Source: Alphaproteobacteria bacterium
GTDB lineage: Bacteria; Pseudomonadota; Alphaproteobacteria; DSM-16000; Inquilinaceae
Direction: 5' to 3'
Assembly (NCBI GenBank): GCA_028284045.1
Contig: JANQSN010000062.1
Location: 27,927 to 91,926, forward strand
Length of the DNA: 64,000 bases
Shown here: positions 1-9,807 of the stretch, piece by piece
How positions within the stretch are numbered: the first letter of the stretch is position 1
How the letters are laid out: the number at the start of each line of letters is the position of its first letter
Program-made: the position numbers and the translations under genes
The notes under the pieces: generated by a model
Told to the model about the DNA's origin: nothing
The model's database searches: none
The model's input: the letters and a program-made list of their open reading frames with translations, nothing else

Positions 1-2
1 GC

Positions 3-716
3 CAGCACCTGCATTTCGAGCAGGTGTTCCGCGCCGCCCGCCGCGGCGCAATCAGCGGGCATGCGCGGCTGGAGCATATCGGCTTCGGCACCATGAACGG
101 CACCGACGGCAAGCCCTTCAAGACCCGCGCCGGCGGCGTCATGAAGCTTCAGGACCTCCTGTCCATGGCGACGGAGGAGGCCGAAGCCCGGCTCGGCGAA
201 GCCGGCCTCGCCGCCGACTACCCGGCCGAGGAGCGCGCGGAGATCGCGCGCCTGGTCGGCATCGCCGCGGTCAAGTTCGCCGATCTGCAGAACTGGCGGA
301 TGTCGAACTACATCTTCGACCTCGACCGCTTCATGCGCTTCGAGGGCCGGACCGGCCCCTATCTGCAGTACGCTGCGGTGCGCATCCGCTCGCTGTTGCG
401 CAAGGCGGCGGCCCAGGATCTCCGGCCCGGCGCCATCCTGCCGCCCGAGGCGCCGGTCGAGCGCGACCTGATGCTGACGCTGGCCCGGCTGCCCGACGCG
501 GTCGCCGTAGCGGCCGCCAAGCGCGCGCCGCACGAGCTGTGCGACTACGCCTACGATCTGGCCCAGGGGTTCAGCCGCTTCTACGCCGCTTGTCACGTCC
601 TGAGCGCTGACGACGCCGACCGCCAGGCGTCCTGGCTGATGCTGGCGCACACCACCGAGCGTGCGCTCGACCGCCTGCTCGACCTTCTGGGCATCGCCGT
701 GCCGGAGCGGATGTAG
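3..716 (+). CDS. argS: Arginyl-tRNA synthetase, C-terminal part (5' end outside window)
   Basis: Class I aminoacyl-tRNA synthetase that charges tRNA-Arg with arginine in the cytoplasm. The reading frame is open from base 3, so only about the last 237 codons are present. The first residues (QHLHFEQVFRAA), then GTDGKPFKTRAGG and MKLQDLL, match the ArgS catalytic core around its KMSKS-equivalent loop, where ArgS proteins usually have a variant such as the KTR seen here. The rest is the all-helical anticodon-binding domain, with the family-typical GRTGPYLQYAAVRIRS segment and the C-terminal ending that closes on the rim of the anticodon domain. It stops at TAG 714-716. No defect is visible in the part present. 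The next gene begins about 100 bp downstream on the same strand with no obvious terminator between. Confidence 0.95.
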   Translation, partial: QHLHFEQVFRAARRGAISGHARLEHIGFGTMNGTDGKPFKTRAGGVMKLQDLLSMATEEAEARLGEAGLAADYPAEERAEIARLVGIAAVKFADLQNWRMSNYIFDLDRFMRFEGRTGPYLQYAAVRIRSLLRKAAAQDLRPGAILPPEAPVERDLMLTLARLPDAVAVAAAKRAPHELCDYAYDLAQGFSRFYAACHVLSADDADRQASWLMLAHTTERALDRLLDLLGIAVPERM

Positions 717-822
717 CGACGATCCACCGCAGACGGCGACTTCTCATAGAGATCAAGGTCTTGTGATCCGTCGCCAGCCGACGTGATGACCGGTTCCCGC
801 CATCCGCGGTCATGCTCTCCGC

Positions 823-2154
823 ATGCCGGATCAGCGCCCTGCCCCCACCGTCCTGACCCCCGCAGACATCGCGGCCTACCCGATCGACCGGCCGGAAACG
901 GCCGGCGGCGACCCGATGGCGCTGACGCGTTGCCGCCTCGCCGCGACGGACCAGTGGCACGACGCGCAGGTCGCCGGCCGCCGATGGCCCGTGGGTTGCG
1001 TCGCGCTGGAGATCACCCAGCGCTGCAACCTCGACTGCACCATCTGCTACCTCTCCGAAACAGCCGAGGCGGTCGTCGACCTTCCGATCGGCGAGATCGA
1101 GCGGCGCATCGACATGATCCATGCGCTCTACGGGCCCGGAACGAACGTGCAGATCACCGGGGGCGAACCGACCCTGCGCCCACGTGACGAGTTGCTGCGC
1201 ATCGCCCGCTACTCCGCCGACCGGGGCCTGCGCCCGGCGCTGTTCACCAACGGCCTGCGCGCGCGCCGCCCCCTGCTTGCGGCACTGGCCGACAATGGGC
1301 TGGTCGACGTCGCCTTTCACGTCGACCTCACGCAGCAGCTCAAGGGCTATGCGTCGGAACAGGCGCTGAACGCCGTTCGGGCGCGCTGCATCGAGGCGGC
1401 GCGCGGCCTGCCGCTGGCCGTCTACTTCAATACGACGGTGCATGCCGGCAACCTCGGCGCGGTGCCCGACATCGTGCGCTTCTTCCTGGGCCACGCCGAT
1501 GTGGTCAACCTGGCGTCGTTTCAGATCCAAGCCGATACCGGACGCGGGATCGACCGGCACCGCGCCACCGCGCTGACCGTGGAGCGCGTGGAGGCGGCGA
1601 TCGACGAGGGCACGGGCGGCGCCCTCCGCTTCGGTCAGCTTCAGCCCGGCCATCGTCAGTGCAACCGCTACGCGATGGCGCTTGTCTGCAACGGGCGGGC
1701 GCACCCGCTGGCCCCGTCGGACGCCTTCGCCGCCCGCATGATGCGCGCGACCGGCGACCTGGTCCTGGAGCGGCGTAGCCCCGGCCGCTCGCTCAGCCGC
1801 GCAGCCCTCTGGCTGCTCCGGCACCCCCAGCACCTGCCGGCCACGGCCGCCTGGGCTGCCGGGCGGGCCTGGGCGATGCGGCGCGACCTCTGGCCGGCCC
1901 GCGGGCGCGTGCAGAAACTCTCCTTCATGATCCACAACTTCATGGACGCAAGCGCGCTCGATGGCGAACGGCTGGACGCCTGCATCTTCCGCACGGTCAC
2001 CGCCGACGGAACGGTGCCGATGTGCCTGCACAACGCCCGCCGCGACGCTTTCACCCTGCCGCTGACGGGACCCCTCGGCGACGGGCCGGCGCGGCTTCCC
2101 ACGAAACTCCGCAAGGGCCGCGCCAAACAGGGATCGGAACCACGGACGCCATGA
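823..2154 (+). CDS. Radical SAM protein of unknown substrate
   Basis: A 443-aa radical SAM enzyme. Cys68, Cys72 and Cys75 form the CxxxCxxC motif (CNLDCTIC) that holds the [4Fe-4S] cluster reducing S-adenosylmethionine; ITGGEPTL is the SAM-binding GGE motif. The barrel runs to roughly residue 250. The C-terminal third carries more cysteines (HRQCN, ALVCN, DACIF, PMCLHN), which could hold an auxiliary SPASM/twitch-like cluster, although the spacing is not canonical. The start is ATG 823; the stop overlaps the start of the next gene (ATGA, 2151-2154), so this enzyme and the DUF547 lipoprotein are almost certainly translated together. The substrate cannot be deduced. No precursor peptide gene was seen next to it. 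Confidence 0.85.
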   Translation: MPDQRPAPTVLTPADIAAYPIDRPETAGGDPMALTRCRLAATDQWHDAQVAGRRWPVGCVALEITQRCNLDCTICYLSETAEAVVDLPIGEIERRIDMIHALYGPGTNVQITGGEPTLRPRDELLRIARYSADRGLRPALFTNGLRARRPLLAALADNGLVDVAFHVDLTQQLKGYASEQALNAVRARCIEAARGLPLAVYFNTTVHAGNLGAVPDIVRFFLGHADVVNLASFQIQADTGRGIDRHRATALTVERVEAAIDEGTGGALRFGQLQPGHRQCNRYAMALVCNGRAHPLAPSDAFAARMMRATGDLVLERRSPGRSLSRAALWLLRHPQHLPATAAWAAGRAWAMRRDLWPARGRVQKLSFMIHNFMDASALDGERLDACIFRTVTADGTVPMCLHNARRDAFTLPLTGPLGDGPARLPTKLRKGRAKQGSEPRTP

Positions 2155-2936
2155 GACTGTTGCTACTGACCGTCGTCGGCCTCTTCCTGGCCGGCTGCTA
2201 TGGCGTGCCGACGCCGACACCGCCGCTCGACCCCGATCGGACCCCCGAAGCGGCCACCGCCGATTGGGCCGCCGTCCTGCAGACCCATGTCGACGAGGAC
2301 GGGCGAACCGACTTCGTCGGCCTGTCCCGGGCGCCGCTGCCTTTGGAACGCTTCGTCGCCTACATCGCCGCGGTGAGTCCGGAGAACCGGCCGGACCTGT
2401 TCCCGACGGCGGATCACGCGCTCGCCTATTACATAAACGTTTACAACGCCTTGGCGATGTACAACGTGATCCGCCAGGACTTTCCGTACTCGCTCGGCGG
2501 CCCGCAGCTCCTCGGCTTCTTCGTCTATCCGCATTTCCGGGTCGGCGGACACTCGATCAACCTGCTGGATCTGGAACGGGACGTGATCTTCGACGGATTC
2601 GCCGATCCGCGGGCCCATTTCGCCGTGAACTGCATGGTCCGCGACTGCCCGGTGCTGCCGCGCCAGCCCTTCGCCGCCGACGACCTGGACGCGGCCTTGG
2701 ATCGGGAGGCCCGGCGCTTCGCGACCGACGACCGAACGGTGCGCGTCGACGCGACGGCTCGGACGGTCGAGCTGAACGAGATCTTCGCGTTCTACGAGGA
2801 CGAGTTCATCGCCGATGCCGGCAGCCTGATCGCCTATGTAAACCGGTATCGGACGAACCCGATACCGGACGATTACGCCGTGGTCTTCCGGGCGTACGAC
2901 TGGCGCGTCAACTACCAGCTTGGCACGGCACCCTAG
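2151..2936 (+). CDS. DUF547 domain lipoprotein
   Basis: A 261-aa exported protein. Starting at ATG 2151 gives a clean lipoprotein signal peptide: MRLLLL, a hydrophobic stretch, then the lipobox LAGC at about residues 14-17, followed by a Pro/Thr-rich tether. The body matches the DUF547 family, best seen in AYYINVYNALAMYNVI at about residues 88-103 and in a later segment with HFAVNC and DCP residues. DUF547 proteins are widespread and lack an established biochemical function. The start overlaps the stop of the radical SAM gene, suggesting coupled expression and a shared task, perhaps modification of a substrate at the membrane; that link is inference. The protein should be anchored at the inner or outer membrane facing the periplasm. 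Confidence 0.85.
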   Translation: MRLLLLTVVGLFLAGCYGVPTPTPPLDPDRTPEAATADWAAVLQTHVDEDGRTDFVGLSRAPLPLERFVAYIAAVSPENRPDLFPTADHALAYYINVYNALAMYNVIRQDFPYSLGGPQLLGFFVYPHFRVGGHSINLLDLERDVIFDGFADPRAHFAVNCMVRDCPVLPRQPFAADDLDAALDREARRFATDDRTVRVDATARTVELNEIFAFYEDEFIADAGSLIAYVNRYRTNPIPDDYAVVFRAYDWRVNYQLGTAP

Positions 2937-3079
2937 GGTCTCATCGGAGATCGATCGCGGCATCTCATGCGACAAGGCGCCACGCAGGGCGCTTTGACGT
3001 AGCGCCCGCGGCCGCACCGGCGGAAGCTCCCGGCGACATCTTCACGTGCCTTACGCACTCTCCGGCTGCGACCTCGGCC

Positions 3080-4249
3080 ATGACCTGTTCGCTCACCCAC
3101 CGTGGCGCCCGGCGCGCCGCGCCGCCGATCGCGCTGGCCTTGGCCGCTGCGCTCGCATTCCCACAGTCGGCTACCGCCCAAGGCGCGCCGCCGGAGGTCA
3201 CCGTCAGCCCACCGCTCGTCCAGGAGCTGATCGAGTGGCAGGAGTTCACCGGCCAGTTCGTGGCGGTGGACAGGGTCGAGCTTCGCGCCCGCGTCAGCGG
3301 CTATCTGGAGTCGATCCACTTCGACGACGGCCAGTTCGTCGCGGCCGGCGACCGGCTGTTCGTCATCGACCCCCGCCCGTTCGAGGCGGAACGCGACAGC
3401 GCCGCCGCCCGGCTGGAACAGGCCGACGCGCGCCTGGAACTGGCGGAAAGCCAGCTCCAGCGCGCCGCGTCCCTGCTCGCCAACGGCAATATCCCCGAGG
3501 CGACCTATGACGAGCGCCTGCAGGAGGTGCGCGCCGCCACGGCGGCCATCGACCAGGCCCGCGCCGATCTCAGGCTCGCCGACCTCAATCTCGGCTACAC
3601 CCAGATCACCGCACCGATCGCCGGGCGCATCGGCCAGCGCGAGATCAGCATCGGCAATCTGGTGATCGGCGGCGCCACGGCGGGCGCCACCTTGCTGACC
3701 ACCATCGTCTCGCTCGACCCGATCTATTTCGAGTTCGACATGAGCGAGGCCTACTTCCTGCGCTATCAGCGGGCGATCGCCGAAGGGCTCTTGGAACCGC
3801 ACCGCGACGGCGGCGTGCGGGTCAGCGGCCGGCTGTTCGACGAGACGGACTGGCCCTTGGACGGGCGCGTCGACTTCGTCGACAACCGCGTGGACCGCTC
3901 GTCGGGCACCATCCGCATGCGCGCGGTCTTCGCCAATCCCGACCGGTTCCTCACACCCGGCCAGTTCGGCGTGCTGCGCCTGCCGGGCTCGCCCCGCTAT
4001 GCCGCGATCCTGCTGCCGGACGAGGCGATCCTCAACGACCAGGACCGCCGCATCGTCCTCACCGTCGACGCCGACAATGTCGTGGTCCCGCGCATCGTCC
4101 GCCCCGGCCCGCGCGAGCTTGGCCTGCGCGTCATCCGCGAGGGGTTGGCGCCGGAGGATCGGGTCATCATCAACGGCCTGGTCCGCGCCCGCCCCGGCAC
4201 ACCGGTAACGCCGGTCGACGGCACGATCGAGCTGCCGGAACAGCCATGA
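3080..4249 (+). CDS. RND efflux periplasmic adaptor (membrane fusion protein)
   Basis: A 389-aa periplasmic adaptor of the AcrA/MexA family that bridges an inner-membrane RND pump to an outer-membrane channel. With the start at ATG 3080 there is an Arg-rich N-terminus, a hydrophobic core (about residues 13-28) and a likely cleavage after ATA at residue 33. The barrel-sandwich half motif (ARVSGYLESIHFDDGQFV) lies near residues 65-85, the alpha-helical hairpin near 95-165, the second half motif (TAPIAGRIGQREISIGNLV) follows, and the beta-barrel and membrane-proximal parts complete the chain. Its stop overlaps the pump start by 4 nt (ATGA, 4246-4249), so the two form an operon. No TolC gene follows directly; a TolC-like gene lies 10 kb away in the adhesin-export cluster. 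Confidence 0.92.
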   Translation: MTCSLTHRGARRAAPPIALALAAALAFPQSATAQGAPPEVTVSPPLVQELIEWQEFTGQFVAVDRVELRARVSGYLESIHFDDGQFVAAGDRLFVIDPRPFEAERDSAAARLEQADARLELAESQLQRAASLLANGNIPEATYDERLQEVRAATAAIDQARADLRLADLNLGYTQITAPIAGRIGQREISIGNLVIGGATAGATLLTTIVSLDPIYFEFDMSEAYFLRYQRAIAEGLLEPHRDGGVRVSGRLFDETDWPLDGRVDFVDNRVDRSSGTIRMRAVFANPDRFLTPGQFGVLRLPGSPRYAAILLPDEAILNDQDRRIVLTVDADNVVVPRIVRPGPRELGLRVIREGLAPEDRVIINGLVRARPGTPVTPVDGTIELPEQP

Positions 4250-7200
4250 GAGGCTTCTCGCATTTCTGCATCGACCATCCGGTCTTCGCCAGCGTCTGCT
4301 CGATCCTCATCGTCCTGATCGGCGCCTTCGCCTTCCTGCGCCTGCCGGTGGCCCAGTATCCGGAGATCGCGCCGCCGACCATCGTGGTCGGCGCGACCTA
4401 TCCGGGCGCGTCGGCCGAGACCGTCGCCGACACCGTCGCCGCGCCGTTGGAGCAGGAGATCAACGGCGTCGAGAACATGCTCTACATGAACAGCCAGTCG
4501 ACCGGCGATGGCCGGCTGGCGGTCACCATCACCTTCGCGCTCGGCACCGACCTCGATACCGCGCAGGTGCTGGTGCAGAACCGCGTCGCGGTGGCGGAGG
4601 CACGGTTGCCGGAGGAGGTGCGCCGCCTCGGCGTCACCGTTCGCAAGAACTCGCCCGACCTGATGATGGTGATCCACATCTCCTCGCCGGACGGGTCGCG
4701 CGACGAGCTGTACCTCTCGAACTACGCGACCTTGCAGGTCCGCGACGTGCTGGCGCGCCTCAATGGCGTCGGTGATGTCCAGGTGTTCGGCGCGCGCGAC
4801 TACTCCATGCGGATCTGGCTCGATCCCGACCTCCTGGCCGCCCGCGGCCTCGCCGCCGGCGACGTGCTGCAGGCGCTGCGGGCGGAGAATGTGCAGATCG
4901 CCTCGGGCGTCTTGAACCAGCCGCCGGTGCCGACGCCGGCGGCCTACGAGATGACCATCGAGACCCTGGGCCGCTTGGTCGAGCCCGGCCAGTTCGAGGA
5001 CATCGTGGTGCGCACCGACGAGGCCGGCCGGGTCACCCGCCTGGTCGACGTGGCGCGAGTCGAGATCGCCGCCCAGGACTACAGCCAAATCGGCTATCTC
5101 GATGAGCGGTCCGCCGTACCGCTGCTCATCTTCCAGCGCCCGGGATCGAACGCGCTGGAAACGGCGACCGCCGTGCAGGAGACGATGGCCGAGCTGGCGC
5201 AGGCCTTCCCGCTCGGTGTGCAATACGAGATCGTCTACAACCCGACGGAGTTCATCGCCGAGTCGGTCCAGGCGGTGATCGTGACGATCTACGAGGCGAT
5301 CGCCCTGGTCATCCTGGTGGTCGTGGTTTTTCTGCAGACTTGGCGCGCCTCGATCATCCCGATTCTGGCGATCCCGGTCTCGCTGGTCGGCACCTTCGCG
5401 GTGCTGGCCGCACTCGGCTTCTCGCTCAACAATCTCTCGTTGTTCGCGCTGGTGTTGGCGATCGGCATCGTCGTCGACGACGCCATCGTCGTCGTGGAGA
5501 ATGTCGAACGTCATCTGCGCGACGGCCTCTCGCCAAAGGAGGCCGCCCACCGCACCATGGACGAGGTGTCCGGCGCGATCCTGGCGATCACCCTGGTGCT
5601 GGTCGCCGTGTTCATTCCGGCGGCGCTGGTGACGGGGATCACCGGCCAATTCTTCCGCCAGTTCGCGCTAACCATCGCGACGGCGACGATCATCTCGTGC
5701 TTCGTCTCGCTGACCTTGAGCCCGGCCTTGTGCGCCCTCTTGTTCAAGCCGCACGATCACGACCGGGGACGCCGGCCGTCGCCCCTGACCTGGCCGTTGC
5801 GCGCCTTCTTCGGCGGGTTCAATCGCGGCTTCGAGGGCCTGAGCAGCGGCTACGGCGCCTTCACCCGGCGCGCCGTGCGCCTGCCGATGATCGTGTTGCC
5901 GGTCTACGGCGTGCTGGTCGCGCTGGCGCTTTGGCAGTTCGACCGGGCGCCGACCGGGTTCATCCCGCAACAGGATCAGGGCTACCTGATCACCGTCGTG
6001 CAGCTACCGCCGGGCGCGGCACTCAGCCGCACCGATGCGGTGGTGCAGGAGGTGGCGGAGATCCTGCGCGGCATCGACGGCGTCGAGCATTCCGTCGCCT
6101 TCGCCGGCTTCGACGGCGCCACCTTCACCAATGCCTCCAATGCCGGGGCGATCTTCACGGCGCTCGCCCCGTTCGAGGAGCGCGGACCCGACCAGAGCGC
6201 GCTGGCGCTGATCGGCGCGGCCAACCAGGCGCTGGCCTCGGTCCAGGAGGCGTTCATCCTGACCATCCCGCCGCCGTCGGTGCGCGGCGTCGGCAATGCC
6301 GGCGGCTTCAAGATGATGATCCAGGATACCCGCGGGCGCGGCTTGGCGGCGCTGGAGGCGGCGACCCAGGACCTCGTCGCCGCGGCCAACGCGGCCGACG
6401 GGGTGGTCGGGGTCTTCACCCTGTTCAACACCCGCACGCCGCGGATCTACGCCGATCTCGACCGCGTGCGCGCTCAGATGCTCGGCGTGCCGGCGGACCG
6501 CCTGTTCGAGACGCTGGAGGTCTATCTGGGCTCGGCCTATGTCAACGATTTCAACTTCCTCGGCCGAACCTTCCGGGTCACTGCGCAGGCCGATGGCGCC
6601 TTCCGTCAGGACGTCGACGACATCGCCGATCTGAGGACCCGCAACCTGCAGGGCGAGATGGTCCCCATCGGCTCGGTCGCCGAGTTCCGCAGCACCACCG
6701 GGCCGCAACGCGTACCGCGCTACAACCTCTTCCCGGCGGCCGAGGTCCAGGGCTCCGCCGCGCCGGGCGTGTCGACCGGAGAGGCGCTGTTGATCATGGA
6801 GGCGCTGGCCGAAGAGCGTCTGCCGGACGGCTTCCAGTACGAATGGACCGAGCTTGCCTATCAGGAGCGCCAGGCGGGCGGCGGCCTGGCGATCTTCGGC
6901 CTGTCGGTGATCTTCGCCTTCCTGTTGCTGGCCGCCCAGTACGAGAGCTGGTCGCTGCCGATCTCGGTGATCCTGATCGTGCCGATGAGCCTGCTGGCGG
7001 CGGTCAGCGGGCTGATGATGCGCGGCATGCCGGTCGACGTCCTGGGCCAGGTCGCCTTCGTCGTGCTGGTCGGTCTCGCCGCCAAGAACGCCATCCTGAT
7101 CGTCGAGTTCGCCCGCCAGGCGGAGGCGGCCGGCAAGGACCGGTTCGCCGCCGCGGTGGCGGCGGCGCGCACCCGGCTGCGGCCGGTGCTGATGACGTCG

Positions 7201-7437
7201 TTCGCCTTCATCCTGGGCGTGGTGCCGCTGGCCATCGCCACCGGCGCCGGCGCGGAGATGCGCCAGACCCTCGGCACTGCCGTCTTTGCCGGCATGCTCG
7301 GCGTCACCGTCTTCGGGCTGATCTTCACCCCGGTGTTCTACACGGTGGTGCGCGGCCTGGTCGGCTGGCTGCGCCGCGGGCAGGCGCCGGTGGTCGAGAC
7401 GGGTCGCCGGCCCGATCCCGACGGCGCCGCCTCCTGA
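4246..7437 (+). CDS. RND multidrug efflux pump, HAE1 family
   Basis: A 1063-aa inner-membrane proton-driven exporter of the AcrB/MexB type, full length for the family. It opens with the usual short cytoplasmic leader and first membrane helix (IDHPVFASVCSILIVLIG) and has two repeats of one helix, a large periplasmic loop and five helices. Asp411-Asp412 in GIVVDDAIVVVENV and Lys947 in GLAAKNAILIVEFA correspond to the proton-relay Asp pair of helix 4 and the Lys of helix 10, so the pump should be active. It is translationally coupled to the adaptor upstream. Substrates cannot be inferred. No local TetR-type repressor gene is present on either side, which is unusual for such pairs and suggests control from elsewhere or constitutive expression. 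Confidence 0.95.
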   Translation: MRGFSHFCIDHPVFASVCSILIVLIGAFAFLRLPVAQYPEIAPPTIVVGATYPGASAETVADTVAAPLEQEINGVENMLYMNSQSTGDGRLAVTITFALGTDLDTAQVLVQNRVAVAEARLPEEVRRLGVTVRKNSPDLMMVIHISSPDGSRDELYLSNYATLQVRDVLARLNGVGDVQVFGARDYSMRIWLDPDLLAARGLAAGDVLQALRAENVQIASGVLNQPPVPTPAAYEMTIETLGRLVEPGQFEDIVVRTDEAGRVTRLVDVARVEIAAQDYSQIGYLDERSAVPLLIFQRPGSNALETATAVQETMAELAQAFPLGVQYEIVYNPTEFIAESVQAVIVTIYEAIALVILVVVVFLQTWRASIIPILAIPVSLVGTFAVLAALGFSLNNLSLFALVLAIGIVVDDAIVVVENVERHLRDGLSPKEAAHRTMDEVSGAILAITLVLVAVFIPAALVTGITGQFFRQFALTIATATIISCFVSLTLSPALCALLFKPHDHDRGRRPSPLTWPLRAFFGGFNRGFEGLSSGYGAFTRRAVRLPMIVLPVYGVLVALALWQFDRAPTGFIPQQDQGYLITVVQLPPGAALSRTDAVVQEVAEILRGIDGVEHSVAFAGFDGATFTNASNAGAIFTALAPFEERGPDQSALALIGAANQALASVQEAFILTIPPPSVRGVGNAGGFKMMIQDTRGRGLAALEAATQDLVAAANAADGVVGVFTLFNTRTPRIYADLDRVRAQMLGVPADRLFETLEVYLGSAYVNDFNFLGRTFRVTAQADGAFRQDVDDIADLRTRNLQGEMVPIGSVAEFRSTTGPQRVPRYNLFPAAEVQGSAAPGVSTGEALLIMEALAEERLPDGFQYEWTELAYQERQAGGGLAIFGLSVIFAFLLLAAQYESWSLPISVILIVPMSLLAAVSGLMMRGMPVDVLGQVAFVVLVGLAAKNAILIVEFARQAEAAGKDRFAAAVAAARTRLRPVLMTSFAFILGVVPLAIATGAGAEMRQTLGTAVFAGMLGVTVFGLIFTPVFYTVVRGLVGWLRRGQAPVVETGRRPDPDGAAS

Positions 7438-7473
7438 CGCCGTGACCTGGATTGCACTGGATTGTGCTTTTTC

Positions 7474-7512
7474 TTGACTATTAGAAGTCAATATAAAAGT
7501 AACTTATATAAT
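7474..7512 (+). promoter_or_regulatory. AT-rich promoter region with an 18-bp dyad upstream of the chemoreceptor gene
   Basis: Bases 7474-7491 read TTGACT-ATTAGA-AGTCAA, a perfect 6-bp inverted repeat around a 6-bp spacer, followed by TATAAT at 7507-7512. The right arm overlaps where a -35 element would sit for that -10, so the dyad could be an operator. The stretch is strikingly AT-rich for this genome. Promoter function is inferred from sequence only. Confidence 0.45.
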
Positions 7513-7645
7513 TCTATGCCCGGCTCATGGAGCGGTTTAAGGGAAGTTTAACCCGCATTCGTGCCTTATTGGCGAGACCACGTTGGAGCGCGGCGCCCCT
7601 ACCCGCTTCGATGAAGACTCCGCTCGGCATCGGGAAAGCTTCGAA

Positions 7646-9655
7646 ATGAGCGTTCTCAACTCTATCAAGATCGGTAACAAAATTCGCCTCGGCTTTGCCA
7701 CCGTCATGGTGATGATGGTCGCGACTATTGCCGTCGGCATCGTGTCATTGAATAAGGAAGATGGACATTTCGACGAGTATCAGCAGCTTGCCAAATTGTC
7801 CAACCAAGTGGGCGACGTGCAGGCGGAGATGCTGAACACGCGTCTTGCCGCGCGGGACTTCATCGTCCACGGTCAGCCGGAATTCGTCGACCCGGTCCGC
7901 CAGGGCGCGCAGGCGACCCTTGCCGTCATCGGCGAGGCTCTCGAGCTTGCCATTGACGAGGGGCGGACCACCGCCCTGGTCGCCTTGCAGGACCAGCTTG
8001 AGGAATATGTCGAAGCCTTCGACCGCGCCGTGGTCTTTCAGGAAGAGCGCAACCAGCATTTCGGCGTCTTGAGCAGCATCGGGCCGGAGATCGACCGGAC
8101 CCTGACCGAGATAATGACCGGCACCTTCCGCGACGGCGACGCCGACTCCACCTATAAGGCCGGGATCATGCTGCGGCATGCCCTGCTCGCGCGGTTCTAT
8201 GTCGCGCTCTACTTCATCACCAATCAGCCCTCCGCATACGAACGGACCATCGCCGAGTTGGACGAGATGGCCGTGGCGTCGGAGGCCCTGCTCGCCTCGC
8301 TCAGCGACTTCGGGCGCCGCCAGTTGGCCCAAGAGGCGCTGACCCATATGAACACCTACTCCACGACGACCGAGGCCGCGTTCGAGGCGATCTCCGCCCG
8401 CAACGAGATCATTGCCGACACGCTCGATCGGGTCGGTCCGACGGTGGCCACCGCCGTCGCCGAGCTGAAGGCCGGCATTCAGGCGCGACAGACCGAGCTG
8501 GGGGTTGCGGCCGAGCAGTCCATGCAGGTGGCGATCATCGTCATGTCGGTGGTCGGCGCGCTCGCCATCGCCATCGGGATTGCGGCGTCCTATGTGATCG
8601 CCGGTGGGATCGCCGGCCCGGTCACCCAGATGACCGGCGCCATGCGCGCGCTGGCGGAAGGCGACAGGACGACGGACATCCCAGCGCGCGACCGCCACGA
8701 CGAGATCGGCGAGATGGCGAAGGCGGTGCAGGTGTTCAAGGACAACATGCGCCGCAATGACGAGCTGTCGGCCAAGGCCGCGGAGGAAGAGGCGCAGCGC
8801 GCCCGGCGCGCCGAGCGCATCGAGGAATTGGCCCACGGCTTCGACGCGCAGTCGGCCGTCATGCTGGAGACGGTCGCCGGCGCGGCGACCGAGCTGGCCT
8901 CGACCGCCAACGGCATGACCACCACCGCGGAAGAGGCGTCGAGCCAGGCCACCACCGTCGCCGCGGCGGCGGAGGAAGCCACCGGCAACGTCCAGACCGT
9001 CGCCGCCGCGGCGGAGGAGCTGGGCACCTCCGTCAGCGAAATCAGCCGCCAGGTCCACCATCAGGCGGAGATCGCTGGCGCGGCGGCCAAGGCGGCGCAC
9101 ACGTCGGACACCAAGGTGCAGGATCTCGACCAGGCGGCGCGGGAAATCGGCGCGGTCGTCCAGCTCATCACCTCGATCGCCGAGCAGACCAACCTGCTGG
9201 CGCTGAACGCCACCATCGAGGCCGCGCGCGCCGGCGATGCCGGCAAGGGCTTCGCGGTCGTCGCCTCGGAGGTCAAGACGCTGGCCGGGCAGACGGCCAA
9301 GGCGACCGAGGAGATCTCGCAGAAGATCATGGCGATCCAGGGCGCGACGGAGGAAACCGTCACGGCCATTCAGACGATCGGCTCGCACATCGCCCAGATG
9401 CAGGAGATCTCCTCCGCCGTCGCCGCGGCGGTGGAGCAGCAGACCGTCGCCACCGGCGAGATCAGCCAGAACGTCCAGCAGGCGGCCGCCGGCACCCGCG
9501 AGGTCAGCGTGAACATCGCCGGCGTCTCCGAAGCGTCGCAGAGCACCGGGCAGGCGGCCAGCGACGTCCTCCACGCCTCGGAGGAGCTGTCCCGCAAGGC
9601 CGAGGAGCTGAAGGGCAACGTGCAGCGGTTCCTGGGCGACATCCGGGCCGCGTAG
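7646..9655 (+). CDS. Methyl-accepting chemotaxis protein
   Basis: A 669-aa transmembrane chemoreceptor that signals to CheA/CheW. I chose ATG 7646, preceded by GGGAAAG, over a TTG 63 nt upstream. A first membrane helix (about residues 15-34) is followed by a mostly helical periplasmic sensor of about 260 residues, a second helix (about 294-320), a HAMP domain (with [18 protein letters not shown]) and a long cytoplasmic helical bundle. The hairpin tip, near residues 512-550 ([18 protein letters not shown]), is the invariant CheA/CheW-binding signature. Alanine- and Glu-rich heptads on either side hold the methylation helices. There is no C-terminal pentapeptide for CheR docking. It appears monocistronic, with its own promoter region upstream; the ligand is unknown. 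Confidence 0.93.
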   Translation: MSVLNSIKIGNKIRLGFATVMVMMVATIAVGIVSLNKEDGHFDEYQQLAKLSNQVGDVQAEMLNTRLAARDFIVHGQPEFVDPVRQGAQATLAVIGEALELAIDEGRTTALVALQDQLEEYVEAFDRAVVFQEERNQHFGVLSSIGPEIDRTLTEIMTGTFRDGDADSTYKAGIMLRHALLARFYVALYFITNQPSAYERTIAELDEMAVASEALLASLSDFGRRQLAQEALTHMNTYSTTTEAAFEAISARNEIIADTLDRVGPTVATAVAELKAGIQARQTELGVAAEQSMQVAIIVMSVVGALAIAIGIAASYVIAGGIAGPVTQMTGAMRALAEGDRTTDIPARDRHDEIGEMAKAVQVFKDNMRRNDELSAKAAEEEAQRARRAERIEELAHGFDAQSAVMLETVAGAATELASTANGMTTTAEEASSQATTVAAAAEEATGNVQTVAAAAEELGTSVSEISRQVHHQAEIAGAAAKAAHTSDTKVQDLDQAAREIGAVVQLITSIAEQTNLLALNATIEAARAGDAGKGFAVVASEVKTLAGQTAKATEEISQKIMAIQGATEETVTAIQTIGSHIAQMQEISSAVAAAVEQQTVATGEISQNVQQAAAGTREVSVNIAGVSEASQSTGQAASDVLHASEELSRKAEELKGNVQRFLGDIRAA

Positions 9656-9742
9656 GCGCAAAGGAAGGGTCGCGCGACGAACAGGGCTGGAGCCGGTCGC
9701 GGCCCCTATGGGATAGTCACGGACCGTTAGGAACGGATGGAC

Positions 9743-9773
9743 GGCGCGGGCGGGGACGGCCCCCTCCCGCGCC
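9743..9773 (+). terminator. GC-rich hairpin after the chemoreceptor gene
   Basis: GGCGCGGG (9743-9750) pairs with CCCGCGCC (9766-9773); inner GGGG (9752-9755) pairs with the C-run around 9760-9763, leaving an ACGG loop. Only a weak T-containing tail follows, so it may be a terminator for the chemoreceptor gene or a leader hairpin of the gamma-glutamyltransferase gene starting at 9808. Confidence 0.4.
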
Positions 9774-9807
9774 CTTCGTCCGTCGGTCCCGTGAGAGCCG
9801 TCCGCGC

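Noticed and set aside
571..2220. Long minus-strand open frame opposite the radical SAM gene
   Set aside because: Arg/Gly-rich composition and lack of any family signal mark it as an antisense shadow of a high-G+C gene; the same holds for similar long antisense frames opposite the RND pump, chemoreceptor, glgP, dnaG and rpoD genes.
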